Shown here in pieces: positions 33,648 through 41,588 of a stretch of DNA of 45,457 nt. Below the pieces are notes generated by a model, which did not search any database, was not told the DNA's origin, and was given only the letters and a program-made list of their open reading frames with translations. How positions within the stretch are numbered: position 1 is the stretch's first letter; every line of letters starts with the position of its first letter. The position numbers and the translations under genes are program-made. The stretch covers positions 1 to 45,457 of the forward strand of contig NZ_BMUA01000041.1 of assembly GCF_014649955.1 (NCBI RefSeq). Reading direction: 5' to 3'. Source of the DNA: Streptomyces violascens (lineage in GTDB: Bacteria; Actinomycetota; Actinomycetes; Streptomycetales; Streptomycetaceae).

Positions 33648-34544
33648 AGCGTTTCGTTTAGATCACCGGGTCGTTGGTCTGGGTGTGCCGTTGACTGACG
33701 CGCAGTGGGCGCGGATCGAGCCGTTGCTCCCGGATCGGACGCCGATGCGGGGTGGCCGCTGGAGGGATCACCGCGAGGTGATCGACGCGATCGCCTTCAA
33801 GTTCCAGACCGGAACACAGTGGGTGCACCTGCCCGAGAAGTACGGCAACTGGCGCGGTGTCTACAACCGGCTGCGGATGTGGGCCGTCGACGGCACATGG
33901 GAGCGCGTGTTCACCGCGCTGATGGCCCAGACTGACGCCGACGAGGACCTCAACTGGGCGGTCTCTGTGGACTCCACGATCGTGCGGGCCCACCAGCATG
34001 CGGCCGGGGCCCGCAAAAAAGGGCCCCGGCCGGCGAACCCGACGACCATGCCATCGGCCGGTCCCGCGGCGGACTGACGACGAAGATCCACCTCGCCGCC
34101 GACGGCAACTGCCGCCCCCTGGCCTTCCATCTCACCGCCGGCCAGGCTGGCGACGCACCCGCTTTCACCCAGGTGATGGCTCGCCTGCGCGTTCCCCGCC
34201 AACGCGGACGACCCCGCACCAGGCCGGACGTGATCCTGGCCGACAAGGCCTGTTCATCGCGCGCGATCCGCGAACACCTGCGCAGGCGCAACATTCGAAC
34301 GGTGATCCCCGTTCCGGCGGACCAACGCGGCCATCGGTTGCGACGAGGCAGCCGCGGCGGCAGGCCGCCGTCCTTCGACCGGGAGATCTACAAACAGCGC
34401 AACACCGTCGAACGGTGCATCAACCGCCTCAAGCAGTGGCGCGGCATCGCCCCCCGCTACGAGAAGACCGCGACCATCTACCTGGCCGGACTCCACATCG
34501 CGGGCATCTTCCTCTGGTCCGCAAGATGATCCAAACGAAAGCCC
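33648..34544 (+). mobile_element. Apparently complete IS5-family element (IS427-like)
   Basis: The left end AGCGTTTCGTTTAGATCA (33648-33665) and the reverse complement of the right end GGGCTTTCGTTTGGATCA (34527-34544) agree in 16 of 18 positions. CTAG flanks both sides (33644-33647 and 34545-34548), a 4-bp duplication. The 897-bp length and two-ORF transposase fit the IS427 group. Confidence 0.85.
33685..34529 (+). CDS. IS5-family transposase, two ORFs joined by a probable -1 frameshift
   Basis: ORF A starts at GTG 33685 (VPLTDAQWARIEPLLPDR) and reads to IVRAHQHAAGARKKG; ORF B continues in the -1 frame with DDHAIGRSRGGLTTKIHLAA, PDVILADKACSSRAIREHL and CINRLKQWRGIAPRYEKTA and ends at 34529. 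At the junction (about 34015-34022) lies AAAAAAG, a canonical bacterial slippery site, and the -1 shift there joins the frames exactly; G/C-rich sequence follows. This is the regulated expression known for many IS5/IS427 elements, so the split is probably natural. DDE residues: Asp in VSVDST, Asp in LADKA, Glu in NTVERC. Confidence 0.85.
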
Positions 34545-34641
34545 CTAGTCGTCATCATCCGCAGGCTGTACAAAGTGGCCAGTACGGTCCTGGTCAGCGA
34601 CGACCTCCTCCCCCGCGCTCCCACTCTGTTGCTTGCGGTGG

Positions 34642-35125
34642 TTACCAATTGACCGTGAGTCGGCGCGGAGCGGGACCTGAGCGGTCCTTGGAGACCAGGA
34701 CGCTCACCTCGTCCGGGCCCGTGCGGTCAATGAGGGTCACAGTGTCCGCGTGCATCTCCATTTCGGCTGCGATCCCGAGGTCTTCAAGGTGCAGATCCTG
34801 TCCTTCCCTGCGGGGGCGCTCCAGGCGCGCCATGACCAGCACGGGAGGTTGGCCGAGGTGCGTATCCATGGCCAGGTGCTTCAGCCCGATCGATAAGCCC
34901 TCTGCATCGTCGGGCTCGGCAACATGCTGCCCGCCGTGTTCACCATGGCGCATTGTCTGCAGCCGGTCGATCACGACGAGGTTGGCTCGGTCGTGGTCCT
35001 CCACCATTCGCAGCAGTTCTTCCTCAATGCTGTGGGTGGTGATGGGGATCCACGATTTTGGCTCTGGCCGCAGTTCCGTGACGAACCAGCACAGTTGTTG
35101 ACCGTGGTGGCATCGGCTGTCAGTG
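34642..35125 (-). pseudogene. Replicative helicase DnaB-like C-terminal fragment
   Basis: Reads ELRPEPKSWIPITTHSIEEE, LVVIDRLQTMRHGEHGG (Walker B with Asp), GLSIGLKHLAMDTHLGQPPV (SRxLK-like), DLGIAAEMEMHADTVTLIDR and VSVLVSKDRSGPAPRRLTVNW. This is the back half of a DnaB/RecA-like ATPase; the Walker A half is missing, and the upstream side is occupied by the plus-strand gene at 35146. It could derive from a plasmid or phage helicase. Confidence 0.55.
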
Positions 35126-35145
35126 GGGACCAGCACAATGCCGCC

Positions 35146-35505
35146 ATGAGCTATGACTTGGCTGTATGGGACGGTCCGAGCCCTGCTGACGATGCAGCGG
35201 CGCTTGAGGTCTTCGAGGGCCTGTACGACAGATTCATGAGAGGCGAGGACCAATCGCCGACCCCTCGTATCAGGCAGTACATCGATGGGCTGGTGGCCCG
35301 GTGGCTTCATCTGGGTGACGAATATGAGGACGAGGACGCGAGTCCTTGGTCGGACGGCCCCTTGATCAACAACGCGAGTGGCCTGCTCTTCTATTTCGGC
35401 ATGGTCTTCAGCAAGTACCAGGAGGCCGCCGAGTTCGCCGCTGACCTGGCCCGGTCCTCCGGCCTGGTCTGCTTCGATCCGCAAGATCGGCGGCTGATCA
35501 CCTGA
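35146..35505 (+). CDS. Small acidic conserved protein (MSYDLAVW family)
   Basis: 119 residues starting SYDLAVWDGPSPADDAAALE, with YDRFMRGEDQSPTPRIRQYI, DASPWSDGPLINNASGLLFY and GLVCFDPQDRRLI. The protein is acidic, cytosolic, without membrane helices. Proteins beginning MSYDLAVWEG and with the SPWSDGPL motif are frequent in Streptomyces and of unknown function; an immunity-protein role has the right size and charge but is only a guess. The stop TGA (35503-35505) overlaps the first bases of the ISL3 element, so the last residues may be altered by that insertion. Confidence 0.65.
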   Translation: MSYDLAVWDGPSPADDAAALEVFEGLYDRFMRGEDQSPTPRIRQYIDGLVARWLHLGDEYEDEDASPWSDGPLINNASGLLFYFGMVFSKYQEAAEFAADLARSSGLVCFDPQDRRLIT

Positions 35506-37155
35506 GTCTTCGCTATGCCCAGATCACGGCTGGGTGAGGATGCGGATGCGGAGGAGTGCGAACGAGGCCCTGCCATACATGGCTCGCTTGATGGTTTTCG
35601 CCCTATTTACGTGGCCTTCGACGGCTCCGGAGCTCCAGGGCAGGGTGAGACCGGCGGTGACCGCGTCGAGGTCCTTGCGAAGGCCGTTGGCGAAGATGCG
35701 GATCTCCTTGACTCGGGATGCGTCGGCCTGGGTGAGCCAGTCGGCCAGGCGGTGACCGTCCCGTCGGCGGAGGATGGTGGCGAAGCCGCGGGCCAGTCGG
35801 CAGGCTTCGGCGATCTCCGGGCAGCGGCCGCATACATCCTTGAGGTCTTGGCGGGCCTGGTCGCTCTGGTTCTCGGGACGGCCGATGATCCAGCCGACAA
35901 AGTCGGCGACCGCGGGCGGTGGCGGAGGCACGGAGCGTGGACCGTTGTGCTGGGCAAGGGTGTTGAGGAAGCGTCGGACGCTCTTGCGGCAGCCCAGGTA
36001 GCCGCGGGCGGCGATCTCGTCGCGCAGGATCTGCGCGTTGTCGCAGCCCTCGGCCCATCGGCGGGCGAGATACTGCTTGTGCGGGGTCAGCGCGCTGCTG
36101 CGGCCCGGTCGCTCGCGCATCAGCGACTCAGCAGTGGGGGCCTTCGCGTATTTGCGTACTGTCTTGCGGTCGAGACCGAGCCGTGCACTGATCGCTTCGA
36201 TGGTGAGGCCACGCTGGAACAGGGCCTGGACATCGTGGTGCCGCTCGCGGATCTTGCGCCCATAGGCCGTTTCCTCGCCTGGTGACCCGGGCTGCGTGTC
36301 GACTGGTTCGGGCTCAGGTTGAGGAACTTTGAGGCAGGAACGGTGCCGGGTGACCGTCTTCTCCAGTCCGGTGGCGAGGTTATGGAGCAAGTGCCACCTG
36401 TCCGCCACCTGCGGGATTCCGGGCTGGCCTCGTTCGGCTCCTTCAGCGAAGGCACCGCCGCGGTCACGGCAAACCGTGCGGACGTGCGGGTGCTGGCAGA
36501 GCCACTCGGCGAAGGTGTCGGCTGTGTGATCGGGCAGGACATCGACGGGACGATGGCTGTCCATGTCGATAAGGATGGCGCCGAAGCGCCGGCCGCGACG
36601 GAATGCGAACTCATCGATGCCGAGCACGGTCAGCTCGGGCACTTTCGGGATGTCCAGGCGGCGGATCAGCCGGAGCAGCGTGGGGCCGCTCACCCGGACG
36701 GCCAGCCGTTCGGCGAGCCGCTGTCCAGCCTGACCGCCAAGTGCCAACGCGACCTGCTCCAAAGCCCGTTGAAGCGTCACGGTCCGCCGTCCGTACCGGA
36801 ACGTGAGTTGGTCCACCTGCTCGGAGAACGTCTTCTTGGTGCAGTCGGGGTTGGCGCAGAAGAAGCGACGGACTTCGAGGTCGATCGCTGTCTCCTGCCC
36901 GGCCACCGCGGTGTCGGCGAGCCTGCGGCCGTAGTGGCTGTGCACCCGGGCCGACACCGTGTCACACCCCGGGCAACAGGCGGCTGGTGCGGTGCATATG
37001 GCGGTGATCCGTACGGACCTGCCGATCCGGGCGATGCTATTGATCATCACCTGGCTCAGATGCGGGAAGAGCACTTTCAACAGCTCAGCGGCATGGTCCC
37101 CCACCAGGAAGGGCTACCCCAAGATCGTCTGCTTCACGGAAAGTGCCGAAGAGCC
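35504..37155 (-). mobile_element. ISL3-family insertion sequence
   Basis: Ends judged from GAGTCTTCGCTATGCCC (35504) and the reverse complement GGCTCTTCGGCACTTTCC (37138-37155), which share the TCTTCG core and scattered bases; similarity is modest. It contains one intact transposase gene. No matching 8-bp duplication is seen (GATCACCT left, AAAAGATC right), which suggests a later rearrangement on one side. Confidence 0.55.
35524..37104 (-). CDS. ISL3-family transposase, intact
   Basis: 526 residues, uninterrupted. N-terminal zinc-binding domain (CCPGCDTVSARVHSHYGRRL; CANPDCTKKTFSEQ) and helix-turn-helix (FRYGRRTVTLQRALEQVALA), then the catalytic core VLGIDEFAFRRGRRFGAILI (first Asp), TVCRDRGGAFAEG (second Asp) and SGAVEGHVNRAKTIKRAMYG (Glu). 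LTIEAISARLGLDRKTVRKY is the internal helix-turn-helix typical of the longer ISL3 group. It is one of only two apparently functional transposases in the window. Confidence 0.93.
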   Translation of the reverse strand: MGDHAAELLKVLFPHLSQVMINSIARIGRSVRITAICTAPAACCPGCDTVSARVHSHYGRRLADTAVAGQETAIDLEVRRFFCANPDCTKKTFSEQVDQLTFRYGRRTVTLQRALEQVALALGGQAGQRLAERLAVRVSGPTLLRLIRRLDIPKVPELTVLGIDEFAFRRGRRFGAILIDMDSHRPVDVLPDHTADTFAEWLCQHPHVRTVCRDRGGAFAEGAERGQPGIPQVADRWHLLHNLATGLEKTVTRHRSCLKVPQPEPEPVDTQPGSPGEETAYGRKIRERHHDVQALFQRGLTIEAISARLGLDRKTVRKYAKAPTAESLMRERPGRSSALTPHKQYLARRWAEGCDNAQILRDEIAARGYLGCRKSVRRFLNTLAQHNGPRSVPPPPPAVADFVGWIIGRPENQSDQARQDLKDVCGRCPEIAEACRLARGFATILRRRDGHRLADWLTQADASRVKEIRIFANGLRKDLDAVTAGLTLPWSSGAVEGHVNRAKTIKRAMYGRASFALLRIRILTQP

Positions 37156-37450
37156 AAAAGATCTTGGCCGCTGACACTCGCCTATCGCGATCTGCGCCTC
37201 CCTCGCACCGAGGTAGCCGATCTCCTTGGTGTAGAGACCGCCAACCGGCCCGATGGAGAAGGGCGACACCGCCGTCGGCGCGGGAGGGCTGCAATTTCCA
37301 TGACACCTCGGTGCGCCGTTTCTGTGCATCTTGGACTCGCTGGGCCCGCTGCCCGGCGACCTCGCTTACGTCAGCGCCGCCCACTAGCCTCCTGCCAACG
37401 CAGTACCGACGTGCACGTTGGTGGTGTCCCGTCGAGCGAGGGGATGAGCT
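37105..37450. other. Stretch with broken coding sequence next to the ISL3 element
   Basis: No intact gene. On the minus strand, TKEIGYLGAREAQIAIGE and VSAAKIF look like leftovers of a coding sequence cut by the ISL3 right end at 37155. The right part (37380-37450) is the promoter region of the next gene. Confidence 0.35.
37156..37177 (+). repeat. Left copy of a 22-bp perfect inverted repeat
   Basis: Begins AAAAGATCTTGGCCGCTGAC at the base next to the ISL3 right end and is repeated exactly, in inverse orientation, at 38549-38570, 1.4 kb away. Both copies read VSAAKIF, so they may be remnants of one gene family present in both orientations. Confidence 0.8.
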
Positions 37451-37750
37451 GTGCCCGACCGACCTGAGATTGTCTGCCTCTGCGGCTCTGTCCGGTTCGT
37501 GGGAGAGATGCGTGCGGTGAGCCGTGATCTGGCCTTCGAGGGGATCATTGTTGCGGCGCCGGTCGAAGCAGACGGGTTGATCACCGCCGAGCAGAAGAAG
37601 GCGCTGGGCGCCCTTCACCTGCGCAGGATCGACCTGGCAGACCGGGTTCTGGTCGTCAACCCTGGCGGGTACATCGGCGAGTCCACGAGCAGGGAAGTGG
37701 ATTATGCCCACGCCGCCGGCAAGCCGGTTTCGTTCACCGATCCCATCTGA
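37451..37750 (+). CDS. Nucleoside 2-deoxyribosyltransferase-like protein (DUF4406 type)
   Basis: 99 residues from GTG 37451. It reads IVCLCGSVRFVGEMRAVSRD, LHLRRIDLADRVLVVNPGG, YIGESTSREVDYAHAAGKPV. The CGSxRF start, the central DLADRVLVVNPGGYIG and the ExxYA near the end are those of the small nucleoside deoxyribosyltransferase superfamily, which cleaves or exchanges N-glycosidic bonds of (deoxy)nucleosides. Biochemical role here unknown; homologues occur in phages and Streptomyces chromosomes. Confidence 0.75.
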   Translation: MPDRPEIVCLCGSVRFVGEMRAVSRDLAFEGIIVAAPVEADGLITAEQKKALGALHLRRIDLADRVLVVNPGGYIGESTSREVDYAHAAGKPVSFTDPI

Positions 37751-37934
37751 TCAGGAGACGCTTCCCGTCACCGTTCCGACGTCTCCGGCGCCCGGCACCG
37801 CGCTTCGGGACCTGGCTCACCGGCCGGTGCCGGGGTGGGCCGGCTGTCGTGGGGGTGACTGTTCCTATGGTTTGAAGGACAACCGTAATGCCCGCGAGAC
37901 TTGGAGTCGGCAGCGGACTGGGGAGGGGGCTCCG

Positions 37935-38603
37935 GTGAGGACACCTGACGGGCTGGATGAGTTTCGTTGGCGGTGGATGCTTCTTCGCCGTCCAAGGACG
38001 GAGTGGTTCTTTCTGCTGCATGCCGCGATGTGGCCTGCTGGTTTTCAGGATGTTCGCGTCTACGGCCGTGACGGGATATCCGATGCGCGGCTCGTGTGGA
38101 AGGTTTGTCATCAGTGTGAGCGGGGCGTCATTTCGAAAATCTCGCTCTCCCCGGAAGTGCAGCGGCAAGGTCTCGGCACACGCCTCGTCGACAGGGCGCT
38201 CTTGGACGGACCCGGGTATCGCTGGACGACCAGCAGTCAGTCCCCGGATGGTCGGGCGTTCTTCCGGGCGATGACGGCACGTACCGGCGCCGAGTTCGCG
38301 GCGGGAGCCCGAACATGCGAGCACCTCTTGGAGAGTCGGCCCGGACGCCATAGGCCAGTACTGGAGGCGCCTCCACCGGGCACGTCGCTGACTGCCGGCG
38401 CCTCACCTCTGACTGGCGAAGAGGCGTTGGCACGTCGTACGGGAGATGCTCGACTGGTTCGGCCTGGATCGCACTGCGGGCCAGGAGCACGCGCTGTACG
38501 TCGCGGCGGAAAGGCCATCCTCCGACAGCAGTTGACCGGCTGGCCCGCGTGTCAGCGGCCAAGATCTTTTCTCCGAGTACGGCCAGTTGCCGGTCCCCAC
38601 TGA
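37935..38603 (+). CDS. GNAT-family N-acetyltransferase
   Basis: 222 residues from GTG 37935 with GGGAGGGGG before it. The acetyl-CoA-binding motif A is clear: VISKISLSPEVQRQGLGTRL (Q/R-x-x-G-x-G/A pattern as RQGLGT). Residues 1-60 are basic and aromatic-rich (EFRWRWMLLRRPRTEWFFLL). After about residue 150 (ECEHLLESRPGRHRPVL-like) the sequence turns to a Pro/Gly/Arg-rich tail with poor coding character; another frame at 38430-38530 reads WHVVREMLDWFGLDRTAGQE, so the 3' part probably belongs to a different, decayed gene. The substrate is unknown. Confidence 0.6.
   Translation: MRTPDGLDEFRWRWMLLRRPRTEWFFLLHAAMWPAGFQDVRVYGRDGISDARLVWKVCHQCERGVISKISLSPEVQRQGLGTRLVDRALLDGPGYRWTTSSQSPDGRAFFRAMTARTGAEFAAGARTCEHLLESRPGRHRPVLEAPPPGTSLTAGASPLTGEEALARRTGDARLVRPGSHCGPGARAVRRGGKAILRQQLTGWPACQRPRSFLRVRPVAGPH
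38549..38570 (-). repeat. Right copy of the 22-bp perfect inverted repeat
   Basis: Exact reverse complement of 37156-37177. It lies in the doubtful 3' part of the GNAT reading frame, where another frame reads RVSAAKIFS followed, after a shift, by EYGQLPVPTDGQLKWHTG. Confidence 0.8.
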
Positions 38604-38775
38604 CGGCCAGTTGAAGTGGCACACGGGGAAGTTCTGTCATAGACCGTGACGCCAGCTGCGGGGGCTCGGTTGCTGGTTCGGGGCGTGTCGCTTCCTGTCG
38701 GTACGAGCTTCCCGTGCCCACGCGCCCGGCATGCCGCCGAGGCGGAGGTCCGGGACGTAGGTCGCGTCGACGAAC

Positions 38776-39651
38776 TTACGAATCCTTCGTGAACGCGCTG
38801 GCATGGTCGGCGGCCCACTGGCGAAACGTTCGCGGCGCAGTCCCGAGGATGTCGCGCACCGCCGTGGTGACGTAGGCGGGCTGTCCGACCGCCGCGCTCC
38901 ACGCGGCGAGCAGCATGTCGATGACCGAGTTGGGTGCCGTGCCCTGCGACAGGTTGCGGAACTCGTCCGGTGTCATTTCCTCGAATGTGATCCTGCGCCC
39001 CAGGGCGTCGCCGATGAGGCCCACCTGCGCGGCCTGGGTCAGCGATTCGGGTCCTGTCAGGACGTAGTCCCCTGTGTATCCGTCCTGATGGAGCGTCTGT
39101 GCTGCGACGGCTGCGACGTCGCGGTCGTCGACGGGTGCCGTCTGGGCGGCGCCGTACGGCCAACGGACGACTTCGCTCGCGCGGATTGCGGGCGCCCACC
39201 AGGCAAGTGAGTTCGATGCGAGCATCCCCGGCCGGATGATCGTTGACTCGAGTCCGGTGGCCGCGATGAGTCGCTCGATGCCGGCGTGTAGGTCCGCCAT
39301 GGGATTGGGCTGCTGGAAGAAGGGGTGTGGTGTCTGGTGCGGGGAGGAGAGGAAGACGACCCGCCGCACTTGGGCTGCCAGGTGCGCCACGACTTGGGCG
39401 GCGGTCTGGGGCGGAGCGGTCCAGACGAGGAGGACCGCGCCGGCGCCCTTCAATGCCGGGTCGAGCGAGTCGGGCGCGGTGAGGTCGCCGGTGAAGACCT
39501 CAACGTTCGCCGGCAGTGTCGCAGCTGCCTCCGGACGACGGGTGAGGGCGCGGACCGGCACGCCCGCGTCGAGGAGTTGGTCGATGACGGCGCGGCCGAT
39601 CCGGCCCGTCGCCCCGGTCACGAGCACGGGGGGACTGTCTGTCTGACTCAT
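38776..39651 (-). CDS. NmrA-like NAD(P)-binding reductase
   Basis: 291 residues from ATG 39651 (an in-frame ATG at 39660 is possible). Atypical short-chain dehydrogenase: VLVTGATGRIGRAVIDQLLD (the GxxGxxG nucleotide site), VPVRALTRRPEAA, VEVFTGDLTAPDSL, VVFLSSPHQTPHPFF, STIIRPGMLASN. This is the NmrA/HSCARG type, used as redox sensors or quinone/azo reductases. Divergent from a TetR regulator with a dyad in the 66-base gap; such TetR/NmrA pairs are common and usually respond to electrophiles or quinones. The exact substrate is unknown. Confidence 0.87.
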   Translation of the reverse strand: MSQTDSPPVLVTGATGRIGRAVIDQLLDAGVPVRALTRRPEAAATLPANVEVFTGDLTAPDSLDPALKGAGAVLLVWTAPPQTAAQVVAHLAAQVRRVVFLSSPHQTPHPFFQQPNPMADLHAGIERLIAATGLESTIIRPGMLASNSLAWWAPAIRASEVVRWPYGAAQTAPVDDRDVAAVAAQTLHQDGYTGDYVLTGPESLTQAAQVGLIGDALGRRITFEEMTPDEFRNLSQGTAPNSVIDMLLAAWSAAVGQPAYVTTAVRDILGTAPRTFRQWAADHASAFTKDS

Positions 39652-39667
39652 GCCACCCATGAAAACG

Positions 39668-39695
39668 TTACTCGGTTAAAAAAGCAACCTGGTAA
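39668..39695. promoter_or_regulatory. Operator dyad between NmrA-like and TetR genes
   Basis: TTACTCGGTT (39668-39677) and AACCTGGTAA (39686-39695) match as an inverted repeat in 8 of 10 positions with an 8-base A-rich spacer. It fills the divergent promoter region and is the obvious binding site for the adjacent TetR protein. Confidence 0.65.
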
Positions 39696-39717
39696 TGATT
39701 GTTGTTACGGTGGTCAG

Positions 39718-40314
39718 ATGAGCGAGCCGACGGGTCTGCGGGCCCGCAAGAAGGAGCGGACACGCGAAGCCATCGCCGACGCGGCCGTATCGCTGTTCCT
39801 GGAGCACGGCTTCGACCGCGTCTCGGTCAATGAGATCGCCGCGGCCGCCGAGATCTCCAAGCCGACCCTTTTCCGGTACTTCCCGACCAAGGAAGACCTG
39901 GTACTGCACCGGTTCGCGGACCATCAGGGCGAGGCGGCCCGCGTCGTACGTGGCCGCGAGTCCGGCATCGAGCCGGTGGCAGCGCTGCGCCGGCACTTCC
40001 AGGCCGCCCTCGACCGCTACGACCCCGTCACCGGCCTCAACGACCACCCACAGGTGGTGGCCTTCCACCGGCTGGTGTTCTCCACACCGAGCCTGGCGGG
40101 ACGACTCACGCGGTACCAGCTTGAGGACGAAGAGGCCCTGGCGGACGCCCTCGGCGAAGGCATCCAGGCACACGTGCAAGCCGCTCAGGTGCTCGCGATA
40201 CAGCGGGTGCTTGCCCGGGCCAACTGGCAGAAGATCGCTGACGGTCGAACCGCCAGCGACGTTCACCCTGAGGCCGTAGCCGACGCCGACGAGGCATTCA
40301 GCGAACTGCAGTGA
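39718..40314 (+). CDS. TetR-family regulator
   Basis: 198 residues from ATG 39718. DNA-binding domain: RTREAIADAAVSLFLEHGFD, RVSVNEIAAAAEISKPTLFR, YFPTKEDLVLHRF. The C-terminal helical domain (AALRRHFQAALDRYDPVTGL, LVFSTPSLAGRLTRYQLEDE) fits the TetR_C ligand pocket. Divergent from the NmrA-like gene with a good operator dyad between them, so it probably represses that gene and itself. Confidence 0.9.
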   Translation: MSEPTGLRARKKERTREAIADAAVSLFLEHGFDRVSVNEIAAAAEISKPTLFRYFPTKEDLVLHRFADHQGEAARVVRGRESGIEPVAALRRHFQAALDRYDPVTGLNDHPQVVAFHRLVFSTPSLAGRLTRYQLEDEEALADALGEGIQAHVQAAQVLAIQRVLARANWQKIADGRTASDVHPEAVADADEAFSELQ

Positions 40315-40507
40315 CAGGCGGAGCAAGCCATGGTTTCCCTCCGATTTTGACCCCGATCCAGTGGTCACGGAAGGTGACGGAGCTGCGGCTAGGTGACTCC
40401 CCGTTAGGTGGCCGCCGGTGGGGAATGTGAACTGGCCACTGACAGTGGTCCGGCTGGCGATGTGCGCGACGGATCGAGACCTGGCTGTTCACGTCTTCCG
40501 TGAAGGG

Positions 40508-40582
40508 TCAGTCTTTGCGGATGCTGAGCAGGTCGCCGGGCTCAGGTGGACCTGGACCCGGTGCTCCTCTTCTGGTGGCATC
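40508..40582 (-). pseudogene. XRE-type regulator reduced to its ends
   Basis: Proteins with DUF2975 are normally followed by an overlapping small XRE regulator. Here TGATG at the DUF2975 stop gives the start (MPPEEEHRVQVHL), and then a jump to PGDLLSIRKD and a stop, the usual last residues of that regulator. The whole helix-turn-helix core (~40-50 codons) is deleted and the frame changes at the join. Confidence 0.5.
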
Positions 40583-41206
40583 AGACCAACCCCTCGGTAT
40601 CGGCGTGCAGCTTCGTTCCGCGCCGGAAGACTTCTCCCAGCGCCAGGATGAGGATGGCCAGGAGTACGTACTCGCCGGTGAAGGTGACCGAGAACGGGAC
40701 CTGTTCGGCCATGGGGGTATCGCTCACCAGTATTTCTGTGGTGAGCGCCAGAAGGACCGGGGCGAGCGGGGCCTGGACCAGAACCGCGAGTCCTATGACG
40801 CTCAGGCATCGGGCGTCACGGGCACGAAGACGTCGCCGCCGCGCAGGGCCCGGGCCATCTTGACAAGGAGGGCCAGGATGAGGAGCAGGAGCAGGAGCAG
40901 GCTGCCGACGATCTCCGGCAGGGCGAGCAGCAGACGCTGACCCAGGACGGGGTTGGCGAAGACGAGATCCGCCTGGTGGGTGCCAGTGAGGGTCATACCG
41001 TGGCCCGTCACCGCGTGGCTCACAGTGTCCGGCACGCGGGTCGCCGTCTCAGCCTCAACCTCGCAGGTGTCCATCGGATCTGTCAGACCGGCCACCCCGA
41101 GGACCGGAAGTAGCGCTCCGAAGACGCCGACCAGCAGAACAGCCAGGCTCAGAGCTGCCTCCCGCGACCGGCTGTCGGTCTGGTTCCACCAGGACTTGGC
41201 ACCCAT
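40581..41206 (-). pseudogene. DUF2975 membrane protein, frameshifted
   Basis: From ATG 41206: helix 1 (AALSLAVLLVGVFGALLPVL), an extracytoplasmic loop with DTCEVEAETATRVPDTVS, helix 2 (LLLLLLLILALLVKMARALR) and GGDVFVP. Near 40805 the frame shifts; the continuation LSVIGLAVLVQAPLAPVLLA, LTTEILVSDTPM, EYVLLAILILALGEVFRRGT and DTEGLV with stop at 40581-40583 completes the four-helix DUF2975 pattern. The function of the family is unknown; it is normally coupled to an XRE repressor. Confidence 0.7.
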
Positions 41207-41247
41207 GATTTCCCCCTGTCGACTGGCAACATGCGGGTGGGCGTTGA

Positions 41248-41559
41248 GTGGTCATGGAAGAGCTACTTGAGCGGCTGGTCCCGTACGAGCTGTGGGGCTG
41301 CTTTGGCGGTGGTCCCGCGTCCCGCAGGGTGGCGCTCGATGCCGGGCGGCTGACTGCGAGACGCTGGCATGTTGCAGCTGCTTCCGGCTGCATGGCGGCA
41401 ACTGCCGCCTGTTGCGGTCGTACAGAAGCAGACCGAGCGGAGCTGGTGTTCGCCGGGCTTGCAGAAGAGACCAGGCGGCCGATTACCCCGTTGAAGCATT
41501 TGAGTGACGGCGAACATCCGGATGTATGCCGGCGCGAGAGGGCGGTTAAAAGCAAATAG
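41248..41559 (+). pseudogene. IS5-family transposase N-terminal remnant
   Basis: Starts MEELLERLVPYELWGCF; then, with frame changes, AASGCM and WRQLPPV, which match the N-terminal region of IS5-type transposases (LVPDELWELFQRVVP..., TSGCTWRQLPP). At least two indels are needed to join these pieces, and nothing of the catalytic domain follows. Confidence 0.55.
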
Positions 41560-41588
41560 TCGCACTCAGATAGAGAGGATACCGATAA

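Noticed and set aside
34642..35484. Full-length reading of the 280-codon minus-strand ORF as one protein
   Set aside because: Only the C-terminal part shows DnaB-like motifs; the N-terminal part is antisense to the plus-strand gene at 35146 and lacks coding character.
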